The notes beneath the pieces were generated by a model, which was given only the letters and a program-made list of their open reading frames with translations, was not told where the DNA came from and did no database searches. Below, in pieces: positions 45,054-55,311 of a stretch of 64,000 nt of DNA; position 1 is the first letter of the stretch, and each line of letters opens with the position of its first letter. Location: NCBI RefSeq assembly GCF_020283565.1, contig NC_060062.1, positions 54,520,439 to 54,584,438 on the forward strand, written 5' to 3'. This DNA comes from Trifolium pratense. Taxonomy: Eukaryota; Streptophyta; Magnoliopsida; Fabales; Fabaceae. Position numbers and translations under genes: made by a program.

Positions 45054-45403
45054 TTGTTGCTTTGTCACAATATGTATAACGGAATAGGGTTACAAACTCC
45101 AAGAGGGTCTGGTACCAATGGCTACATTCAGAGCAACAAGTTCTTCGTCAAGTCGAGAACTTCCAAGGTTGCTGAGAATATGAAGGGCTTTGAAGGAGAT
45201 CAGGGTACTGCTGGTGTTTCCAGAAAGGCTAACAAAGAGATTCTTGAGCATGATCGTAAGCGTCAGATTCAGCTCAAACTTGTTATTCTTGAAGACATGT
45301 TAATTGATCAGGGTTATACTGATGCTGAGATCGCTGAGAAACTCGAGGAGGCTCGCAATAGCTTGGAGGCTGCAGCTGACGAAAATGATTCTAATTTGGA
45401 CAA
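45054..45403 (+). pseudogene. CWF21-type first coding exon, inverted copy
   Basis: ATG at 45072. It encodes 111 residues that differ from the complete gene at two places (KSRTS for KPRTS, EDML for EDKL). The donor GTGAGT follows at 45404, and TGA at 45405-45407 would end an unspliced frame. The intron text continues to 45639 and is then replaced by the Athila-type LTR. No second coding exon follows on this strand. Confidence 0.9.
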
Positions 45404-45639
45404 GTGAGTTTTTGGATTTTAGATATTTGTGTATGAGTATGACATATGATTCCAATTGATGAATTTGTTGGTTCTGTCATTGCTTTACCAAAATTTTTGA
45501 AGTGTATTAATTGTTAATTGGTTTTTGTTGTGCATAGCTTTTTGTTTTTGATTATGGAGAAATTATTTTTATTGGTGTTATTGTTGTTGTAGGAGATTAT
45601 ATATATGATTATAATTATTAATTAAAGTTGAATAGTATG

Positions 45640-46780
45640 TGATCACGGTCGTTTCGTGGTCAAATAATAATTTAAATAAAAAGTAATACAAGGCAGTTAA
45701 CCTTGGTCGTCTCCGAAGACTCACAATCGGCTTATCTATATTAGAAACAATTCAAAAACTGTAAATTATGGGGGGGGTTTGGTTTGTTAACAGAACGTAA
45801 GAAAAATGTGAAATTTAATTGATTTAAAACGATCAATTCATTGGCTTAGGTAACTCGTTCTTGATTCTATCATATGGTTCACAAAGAATAAATTCGTTAT
45901 ATGCTTATGTTCTGGTTGATTTATAAAACCGAATTAAACAAGCGTTACCAATTTTATACGAATTCCATTCAAACAAGCGTCAAATGCGTTCAACTAATCA
46001 TAGGCAATAGTAAACAAGCGCTACTAATGACAAAATAATATCCATACTGAATTCAATCAACACTTTTTGCTAAGCGCTCAAAGTTTATGTCAATTCCTAT
46101 TCAATGTAATCTATGCAAGCGATAAACTAATTGAATAACACGGTGCGAATCGAATTAAAGTGATTAAGCATCATTATAATTCAAGTTCATACTGAAATAA
46201 AGAACATGAAAATTGCATAACAGAACATAAATATAAAACAGAATTTGCTATTAAAACAGACCTCAAGAATTTAAAACGAGTTCCTTGCACCAACGAATTG
46301 AAAGAAAGATTTAGTTCTCCATGTAAGTGGTGGCTGCTCTAGGGTTTTCTAATTTCCGTGAACAGTGAATGAATAACCCTAGCTGCCTTTTTTCGGTTTA
46401 AATAATACATGGAACGGGCCTTAAAACAATTGGGCCGAAAAATATAAAGTTGTGCTGAAATTAAATACGTCTGGAACATAAACGCAATTATTTGACACAC
46501 TTGCGCTCCGAACTGGGTTTTGGCCTCAACATGAAAGTCGTAGCTCTTGGTCTCAGCTTTCCAACGCATCTTCCCGCGTCTCAATCCGATATTTTTAACT
46601 CCAGTTATGACCTGCGGACCGGAAGGGTGTCAAAGTGCTATTTATTCATAAATTAAGTGCGAAAATAAAATAGAGTTAGAAATAAACTTAAATATAAAAA
46701 CACCTTAAAATAGTGAAAATAGTAAATTAAACCATAGGAATACACTAGTACAATAGTAGAAGAATGTGCATTAAAATGCA
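45640..46780 (-). repeat. Athila-type 3' LTR
   Basis: In element orientation it starts TGCATTTTAATGCA just after the purine tract (near 46784-46800) and ends GACCGTGATCA. A TATTATTTAAACC promoter-like box lies near 46396-46408. Its last ~533 bp are the segment repeated in the tandem array at 659-1191, 2245-2777 and 3831-3972. Confidence 0.8.
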
Positions 46781-47795
46781 CTGATTAAATTCCCCCACAC
46801 TTGAACTTTTGCACTCCGAGCAAAACTCAAATGAAAAACTTAAAAACAAATCACAAGCAGTCAACATATTCCAGGTTTCAAGCTTCAAACCTTGGGTCAA
46901 AATTCAAAGATTGGCACAATTCTTATCTATCAACTTTCAATAATAATCTTGCGTGTGTGTGTACTGTCTCCCACTGTCAACCAAAGTAATGTCAAGATCC
47001 CTCTCTGAAACTGCCATTCTAGATGCTAAGCTGTCATTCTTTTCCTATAATTTCAGATTTAACCAGAATTTCAGACTAGGGGGGGGGCTATTTCTTTTCA
47101 AGAGATCCAAAGCTTTTCAACATCAACTCAGGGGCAACTACTTTCAAGCTTTATTATTGTTTATTATTATTTATTGTTTTTAAGCTTTAGGTACTACTCC
47201 ACCTTTTCACCTGACGGGATCTTACTTGTAATAAGTTCAACCTGTTACTCAGAGTAGAGCATCCTACACAGCACTTGTTCCTCCAGTTTCGGGCACAGGA
47301 ACTTGTTCCTCCAGTTTCAGGCATAGGAACTTATTATATTCATTAGTTTTAGCTCTTAAGCAGTTTCCCTTTTTCTCAATTAATAGCAATGATCGGTCCA
47401 TCTGTTACTCTAGCCTTTCCCCCACACTTAGTTCTAATCATACCCTCCATTATATTCAAATTAGAGAACTTAGTCTAAAGAATAAATATTTCAGAGGTTT
47501 ATCTAGACATTACTAAGTTTGACAGTGTTCAAGCAGTTGTGCATTAAGTTGCAAAGACTATCATGTCAAGTATCAAAACAAAAAACTCCAAAAATTTCAC
47601 TGACCCTACAGTTATCTGCCCTAGCCTTAGAACATGTGACTACTCATGACAATTTATTTTATTATTTTTTTATTTTATTATATTTTTTTTTAACACAAAA
47701 ATGTAAAATGTCCCTCCCCCACACTTAAACCAGACAGTGTCCGCAATGTAATAATAACACAAAGTGAGAGTAAAGGAAGGAACACACCCGAGGGG
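46781..47795 (-). other. Athila-type 3' non-coding region
   Basis: Between the integrase end and the LTR. Two purine tracts of the form AAGTGTGGGGGA lie at about 46791-46802 and 47717-47728. Two near-identical AGGAACTTGTTCCTCCAGTTTC units sit around 47266-47330 on the plus strand. No envelope-like ORF is recognisable. Confidence 0.65.
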
Positions 47796-48946
47796 CTACG
47801 GTGTAGCTGCTGGGTAGAACGGCTTCTCCAAGGAGAGCTCTTCAACATGTCCCTCTTCTTCAGGCACCGAGCTTTCATGGAACAGCTTCAGTCGCTGTCC
47901 GTTTACTTTAAACACCTTGTTAGTACCTGTACTTTTTATTTCTACTGCACCATGAGGGAAAACATTAGTAACAACAAAAGGGCCAATCCACCGGGATCGA
48001 AGTTTCCCAGCCATTACTTTTAGGCGGGAGTTAAACAATAAAACCCGTTGGCCCACAGAAAATTCCTTCCTAGAAATCATTTTATCATGAAAGTATTTTG
48101 TTTTCTCCTTATAAATTTTAGAGCTTTCGTAGGCTTCCAGCCTAAGCTCTTCAAGCTGCTGTAATTGAAGTTTTCGTTCCATACCTGCTTTTTGCATTTC
48201 CATATTACAGCTCTTCACCGCCCAATAAGCACGGTGTTCGATTTCTACAGGAAGGTGACATGCCTTACCAAACACAAGTCGATAGGGGGACATCCCAATT
48301 GGAGTCTTGAAAGCTGTTCTCTGAGCCCAAAGTGCGTCTTCTAGACGGCGGCTCCAGTCCTTCCTATTTGCTTAATCTCCCGGTTTGAGATTTCAGCTTG
48401 CCCATTAGTTTGGGGATGATATGCAGTAGAGACTCTGTGCACAACTCCATACTTCCGGAGCAAAGCTTCCATGGTGCGGTTACAGAAATGCGTGCCTTGG
48501 TCACTGATGATAGCTCGGGGTATTCCAAACCTGCAAAAAATATTGGACCTGACAAAATCTGCAACAACTCGAGAATCATTAGTCCTAGTGGGGATGGCCT
48601 CCACCCACTTTGAAACATAATCAACAGCAAGTAAAATGTAGAGAAAACCAAATGATACAGGAAAAGGGCCCATAAAGTCAATGCCCCATACATCAAATAC
48701 CTCACAGAAAAGCATAGGTTGCTGAGGCATTTCAGTCTTTCGAGTGATAGTTGTGCCTGCTATTTGGCACTCCTTACAAGTGCGGTAAGTCTCATAAGCA
48801 TCCTTGAAAATTGTGGGCCAATAGAAACCTGCGTCTAGGACTTTTCTAGCAGTCCTTTGAGGGCCAAAGTGTCCCCCTACCGGAGAAGCATGAGAAAGAT
48901 GCAAAATAGATTCAATCTCACAGTCGGGAACACACCTCCTAATCAC
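47796..48946 (-). pseudogene. Athila-type integrase
   Basis: The upper part (48946-48341) shows [20 protein letters not shown] and the zinc-binding start, then catalytic acidic residues in [27 protein letters not shown] and [14 protein letters not shown] frame change near 48345 separates it from the C-terminal part (48293-47796: [17 protein letters not shown], then a [16 protein letters not shown] chromodomain-free tail typical of Athila). Integrase inserts the cDNA; this copy is broken. Confidence 0.85.
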
Positions 48947-51159
48947 CTGATCACTACCAAATTTCCAAAGATATGGATCATCCCAAACATAATATTTTGC
49001 ATCACTCTTGAGTTTGTGAATTTGTGTCCTAGATGCACCTGCAGGAAAAACACCAGCAACAAGATAATTAACAATATCAGCAAACCATGTAAAAGTAACA
49101 GCTGCTCATCAGGAAATTCATCCTGAATGGGGAAGATATCTCCATCACGTTCAATCCTGCTCAAGTGGTCAGCTACTAAATTCTCGGCTCCACTTTTATC
49201 CTTAATTTCCACATTGAATTCTTGAAGCAACAACATCCACCGAATCAGCCTCGGTTTTGCTTCAGGCTTCTTTAACAAGTACTTTAAAGCTGCATGGTCA
49301 GTAAAAACAATAACCTTAGAACCTAGCAAATATGATCTGAATTTATCAAGTGCAAAAACAATAGCTAAAAGTTCCTTTTCAGTGGTGGTGTAATTAGCTT
49401 GTGTAGAATCTAAAGTCCTAGAAGCATAATAAATAACATGGGCGGCTTTTTCCACCCTTTGTGCAAGAACTGCTCCCACTGCATAGTTAGATGCATCACA
49501 CATGATTTCAAAAGGGATGTTCCAGTCAGGGGGCTGAATGATGGGAGCAGAAGTCAGTGCTCTCTTCAAGAAATCAAACGCCTTTTTGCATGCATCATCA
49601 AACTCGAAAGTCACATCATTTTTAAGCAGGTTTGACAGCGGGAGGGCAATCTTGCTGAAATTCTTTATGAAACGCCTGTAAAAACCTGCATGACCAAGAA
49701 AAGAACGAATCTCGCGAATGCAAGATGGGTAAGGTAGTGTAGAAATCACATCAATTTTTGCAGGGTCAACTGAAATTCCTTTTTCTGAAATTATGTGACC
49801 CAAGACAATTCCCTGTTGAACCATAAAGTGACATTTTTCGAAATTCAAGACAAGGTTAGTTTCAATGCATCTTGACAAAACCAAGTTCAGACTAGTTAAA
49901 CATGCATCAAAAGAAGCACCATAAACAGTGAAATCATCCATGAACACTTCCATGCAGTTTTCAATAAAATCAGAAAAAATACTAATCATGCATCGTTGGA
50001 ATGTGCCAGGTGCATTGCAAAGACCAAAAGGCATCCTCCTGTAAGCAAATGTGCCGAAGGGGCACGTAAAGGTGGTCTTTTCTTGATCTTCAGGTGCAAT
50101 ATGAATCTGAAAGTAACTTGAAAAACCATCAAGAAAGCAATAATGTGATTTACCTGCCAACCGTTCAAGCATCTGATCAATGAATGGTAAGGGAAAGTGA
50201 TCTTGTCTAGTTGCCTGGTTCAACCTCCTGTAATCGATACAAACTCTCCAGCTGTTCTGGACTCTAGTGGGTACAAGTTCATTTTTTTCATTTTTCACCA
50301 CAGTGAGTCCAGATTTCTTAGGCACAACCTGTACTGGACTTACCCAATTACTGTCAGAGATCGGATAAATGATACCTGCTTGTAACAATTTAGTTACCTC
50401 CTTTTTCACAACATCAAGAATCAAAGGGTTGAGTCTCCTTTGGGGTTGTCGCACCACCTTAGCTCCCTCCTCAAGGTGAATCCGATGCATGCACATTGTG
50501 GGGCTAATGCCTGGTATGTCAGCTAAGGTCCATCCGATTGCCTTCTTATGCTGCCTCAAAACCTACAAAAGCTTTTCTTCCTGTTCACAATCAAGGTTAG
50601 AAGAAATAATCACAGGTAGCTTTTCATTTTCCTCTAAGTAAGCATATTTCAAATTTTCAGGAAGTGGTTTAAGCTCCAAGGACGGTGGTTGTTCTATGGA
50701 TGGTTTTGTTGGAACAGCCGGGATGTCAAGATTTTCAACAGCGTAAACAACTTCATTGGCAGCCTCATTGACAACTTCACCTTCGCCCTGCAAATTAAAC
50801 TCAGCACAACCAACACAAAGGTTAGTATCGGTACAAACATCACATGAGTGATCATCAGCTGAACACAAATCAGAATGAAATTCATCAACAATTTCAGAAA
50901 GTAGTTCTAATTGAAAAACAGAGTGCTCTTCCAAAGGGTATTTCATAGCATCGAAAATATTAAACTTCGCAACAATGTCACCAAATTCCATGGACATGGT
51001 CCCATCATCAACGTCGATTTTTGTCTTTGCCGTCTTCATGAATGGTCTGCCCAAGATGATCGGCGATCTGCTTGACTCTGTTTCTCCAGCCATGTCAAGG
51101 ATGTAAAAATCTGCAGGGAAAATCAAGTCATTAACTTGAACTAGCACATCTTCCACCAC
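48943..51159 (-). pseudogene. Athila-type protease C-terminus, reverse transcriptase and RNase H
   Basis: The protease end (ILGRPFMKTAKTKIDV) is followed by a spacer and an in-frame stop at 50563-50565. RT then reads [44 protein letters not shown] and active site FMDDFTVYG (FMDD instead of the common YVDD/YMDD, as in several Athila elements). RNase H reads [20 protein letters not shown] and [11 protein letters not shown]. After the RNase H end the frame shifts near 49080, so the join to integrase is lost. Confidence 0.88.
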
Positions 51160-52748
51160 TCCAACAGGGCGAGCATTGCTCCTTTTGCCAGCTGAATAGT
51201 AAGACCTGTATGCTGCAAAGGACCAAGATCAAGATTGTTAAAAATAGAAGTAGGCATGACATTAATAGAAGCTCCTAAATCTAACATGCAATTTTCGAAT
51301 TTTCTATCCCCAATGGTACACGGAATAGAAAAAGTTCCTGGATCCTTGCATTTCTGTGGCATGGCCTGATTGAGGGCTGAAACATTAGCTTTTTCAGGCT
51401 CAGGTTTGAGTGCAGCATTAGACTCAATAAGGGCTGAAACATTTCGGCCTAGATTAACTCTCTCATTTCCCTTTACTTTCCTCTTGTTTGTGCACAAATC
51501 CTTCAAGAATTTTGCATATTTCGGAATCTGCTTGATCACATCAAGGAGAGGAATATTGACTGCTACTTTGCTGAATACATCAAGAATCTCTTTGTCTTCC
51601 TCAGCCTTGTTCTTTTTATTTTTCTGCACCCTTTGAGGAAAAGGGATTGGTGGCACATATGCTTTTTCAGTCTCAGCGGTCACAGAAGGTTCAGTAGGTT
51701 CAGGAGCAGATGATGCTGCAACGGCTTTCTTCTTTTTCTCTGGAGCTGGAGCTGGTTAGGTCACTCTCCCAGATCGCAAAGTAATTGCACTCACATTCCC
51801 ATTTGGGTTCGGAACTGATTGTGCAGGAAGGTTACCGGAGCCTTGAGCTTGTAGTTGGCCTATTGCATTGGCCATTTGTCCCATCTGCGTTGTCAGGTTC
51901 TGAATGCTAGCATCTGTTCGTTGTTGATGTTGTGTGCTATTTGCAACCAGTTGCTTGACAAGGTCTTCCAGTGAAGAAGTGGCTGGTGGGGCAGCAGGGG
52001 CTGCAGCTTGTGACTGATTCCCATATCGGAGGTTTGGATGATTCCTCAAACTAGGGTGATATTTGTTGGTGGAGAGGTCAGGATTGTTGTACCTGTTTTG
52101 ATTGTAAAGGGCTGCTGCTGCTGCATATGCTTGAGGAAGCTCAGTTATTGTTTCATCTTGTAGAATGGGGCATGTATCAGTCGGGTGCTCAGAAGAAGTA
52201 CAAATACCACATACTTTTGTTGGTTGAGCTTTGCTAACTGCCAACTTTTTCACCAAGGTAGTGAGTTCATCAATTCTAGCATCAAACTTGGTTTCGAGCG
52301 CCTTGATGGAGGAAGAGGAAGACTGAATCTCATTCACACTTGCAGAATTATTTCTAGTTGTAAACTGTTGCGAGTTAAGTGACATGTTCTCGATCAAGGC
52401 CCTTGCAGCAGCTGGAGTTTTATCAACAAGTGCTCCACCACTTGCAGCATCCAAAATGTTTCGATCCATTGGTAGCAACCCCTCATAGAAATATTGGATG
52501 AGTAATTGCTCGGTGATCTGGTGTTGGGGACAACTGGAAACTAGATGCTTAAATCTTTCCCAGTACTCTGCCAATGATTCGTTTCCCTGCCTAATGCCGC
52601 AAATTTCTTTTCTGATTGATGCTGCTCTAGAAGCGGGAAAGTATCTCTCTAGAAAGACTTTCTTCAGATCATTCCAAGTTGAAACAGAATTTGGCTCAAG
52701 GTAGTAGAGCCAGTCTTTAGCATCACCTTGTAACGAGAACGGAAAATG
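51141..52748 (-). pseudogene. Athila-type gag (N-terminus missing) and protease start
   Basis: The gag core FPFSLQGDAKDWLYYLEPNS and ERYFPASRAASIRKEI is followed by a CGICTSSEHPTDTCP zinc-knuckle-like motif and Gln/Asn-rich text. A TAA stop at 51756-51758 is in frame with the rest (YVPPIPFPQRVQ, then protease DLGASINVMPTSIFNNL with the DLGAS active site). The frame changes near 51150. The first part of gag is absent: the open frame continues upstream into host RING coding sequence. Confidence 0.87.
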
Positions 52749-55311
52749 TTCTCTCATTTCATTCAGACAGCTTTTATGGATTGTATGTCCGCATGGCATA
52801 ACAATGACATCATTTCTTGATTCAAACAAATACTGCAATCATCAATTTTGGCACACATGAATCAGCCTCCAGCAATTTAAATACTTACAATTACATAACT
52901 ATTACACAATTCTTTAATGTCTTTTCTTGTAAATACTTATTCAGAAGTTTATCTAAATTGGTACTAGACCATGAAAGTTGTAGTGTTACCTCAAAACAAA
53001 CGGGGCAATCATGATGCATTGCTCCTTCCACACAGGAGTGACTGTTTTTCAGCAGAGTTGAGTAGCAACAACCTATGCAAATCAATCATGAATGTCAAAC
53101 AAGCAGCACATTTTATAATTATGAAATTGCTACTTAGTTTACTAAGCATAGGAAAAAAGTGATATCACTTACCACACTTATTACAATGGAAGAAATTCTC
53201 GTGTCCACCAGTTCTGTGCAAAAATATATCAAAATCAATGACTTTGAGTTTTGACACAGGCAAGGCAATAAAAAGAAAACGACATTACAGCTTCAAGATG
53301 TACATTATAACAACGCGATCAAAGTTATATGCAAATAGCTAAAAATATGTTTTAAGAACAAATATGGTATTGCACTTTCATTTTTCCAAAAAATCCCTAA
53401 AATCAGGGTAAAGCTAAGTGCTAGTTCAGTTTTTATAATAAGAGACAAATGAAAAAAAAGCGAGCCTCAATTGAAACATGTTACTATGCCTCATAATGAT
53501 GCAATTTGTTATGTTCCAGATTATCAATTCATACCTGCAAATTCCACAGCCATTACAATGGTACTATTGCGTAGATATCTGCATCATATAAAAGGAATAT
53601 AAGATAGTGTACTATTCCAAAAATTTAGTTACTCACTGGTCTATACTTACAAGCAATCATTTAAAATACAGAATAAGTAAATATATTCAACACTACATCC
53701 AAATAAAAAGGAACCTTGTTCAGAGGATTAATACTCACATCATCGTCATAGAGCTTGCATGTCTCACAGAAGTACTTGCCCATGCAAACACCACAATTAA
53801 TACAGTTTTGCTGAACCTGAAATTAAGTGGTAAAAATCAGCACATGAAAATAACTTAGCTTCAGACGTTCAAAGCAAAGTGTATGTTAAAATTTCAGACT
53901 CATTGATTCATTGAACAAACAAAGATTTTCTTTATGCATGTGCTTACATGTATATAATCTATGCAGAGAGATTTTCTTTCTTAGTTACAGATAATAAAGA
54001 TTCAACGTTTTTCAAACTAATATTTACATCCTCCTTTATAAATTCTATATTAGTATCACAAAAATAAAATAATAAAAATATTGAAGAAACTCTAACTCAC
54101 CTCTTGTTCAGTCCCACAAAGTGAACATATCACCTGAATATATCAAAATTATTTTATTAGCATTAAGGAGCACCTTGAGCGAGAAATAACAAGAAAAGGT
54201 TCAAAAACTTGTGGATATTTCAATTAAGGACGTCCAAGTAAATAAGAATACCTTTTTGACTTGGTGTCGAGGCATGTCATGTCTATGCTTATAATCTACG
54301 TTGATATCATTCTGCAGAAAAGCATGGTAATAAAATAAAAGTAAGTTCCCCAAAAATAAGAATATTGCAATGCAACAATTGATCATCATGGTCACTCTGA
54401 AGTCATAAAACATAAGCAATGAGACTGGTTTGCATGGACCATCAAGGGCCGTTTAAGAGAAACAGAAGCAACAAAAATACATCTAAAGTGAAAGTGAAAC
54501 TCAAACAGAAAGTGATAGATCACACCGCAATGAAAAACGGAGGACTTCCATAATAATAAGGCCAAGACAAATAGAAGACAATGAAAATTAAATGTTCACT
54601 ATGAATAATTTGGTGGACACTAGTTTTGTTAAATAGCGGTTATATAGTAGAATATGCTATCTAGTAGAATATGTTGTCAAATAGTGGATATAGTGGTCTA
54701 CAGCACTGTTGTGTAGCGGAATTTAAATGAACCACTATTTTACACAACCCACGATTGACAACACTGGTGACTGGTGTTCATATAACATCGTCAATGCTGC
54801 ACGAAACCAAAGAATGACAGTGACAGTTGGGGAAAGGATTGGCTTTTAAATATGAAATAAGATGGAACCATATCATTTAAGCAACAATCATAGATTAAAT
54901 ATATGCAACATATTATTATCAGAAAGGAAAAACAAAAAAGATTAGGCATTTACTCACTTTCGCCTCATTGTGACAATGGCGGCAATCAAAAATCTCATTG
55001 CAACAGGGGGCCCTGATTCGGCATCTTCTACGGTAATGTTGGCATCTGCAAATAGAGCCTAACTTTATAAAAAAAAGAACAAGAAATGCAACAATTTGAA
55101 AACCAGAAAAGAGCATATAAACAAGTAATTACCCATATTCCATATATCCTTTATCTTGCAAATCATTTTTGTTTATAGACTGACTTGATTCTTCTCCAGG
55201 AAAGGATTCCGGATTTGATTTTGGAGGATAAGCGTCTTCTTCTATCATATGTTTCGTGTCATTGCATTCGAAGTGCAGAGGTTCGGAGTGCAACACTGCC
55301 ACCTCACCCAT
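52749..55311 (-). pseudogene. CHY zinc-finger/CTCHY/RING ubiquitin ligase, disrupted
   Basis: Nine coding exons join in phase: 55311-55133, 55045-54958, 54311-54252, 54133-54101, 53816-53739, 53578-53535, 53213-53173, 53072-52990, 52832-~52749. They encode a CHY zinc finger ([38 protein letters not shown]), a CTCHY domain and the start of a RING (CPVCFE, PCGHTIHKSC). This is the family of Arabidopsis MIEL1 and CHYR1/RZPF34, E3 ligases acting in stress and ABA responses. Two lesions: TAG in exon 6 just before YHCNGCGICR, and loss of everything after HKSCLNEMREHF, including the final CPLC zinc ligands, where Athila gag takes over in frame. The remaining exon structure is otherwise clean, so the damage looks recent. 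Confidence 0.88.

Larger units (their letters stand above)
43637..45639. repeat. Palindrome: inverted duplication of the CWF21 front end around a MITE
   Basis: The left arm 43637 to ~44590 and the right arm ~44690 to 45639 are reverse complements with few mismatches. The axis is at about 44640 inside the 92-bp MITE (44593-44687). Each arm holds intron start, first coding exon, 5' UTR intron and leader. The left arm belongs to the complete gene, the right one to a fragment. The MITE is in the orientation expected for the right arm. Confidence 0.93.
45640..52748 (-). mobile_element. Athila/Calypso-type Ty3/gypsy element, 5'-truncated
   Basis: On the minus strand: partial gag, protease, reverse transcriptase, RNase H, integrase, a ~1-kb non-coding 3' part with an AAGTGTGGGGGA polypurine tract, and a 1.14-kb 3' LTR. 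The gene order and sequence style are those of the Athila lineage. There is no 5' LTR, primer-binding site or gag start: at about 52748 the gag frame runs into a host RING exon. The polyprotein has at least two stops and about four frame changes. The 3' LTR end abuts CWF21 intron sequence at 45639. Confidence 0.9.

Noticed and set aside
45036..45071. Upstream extension of the CWF21 exon frame to a non-ATG start
   Set aside because: It crosses a clear intron acceptor (TTTTCAATTGCAG). The conserved protein start is the ATG at 45072.
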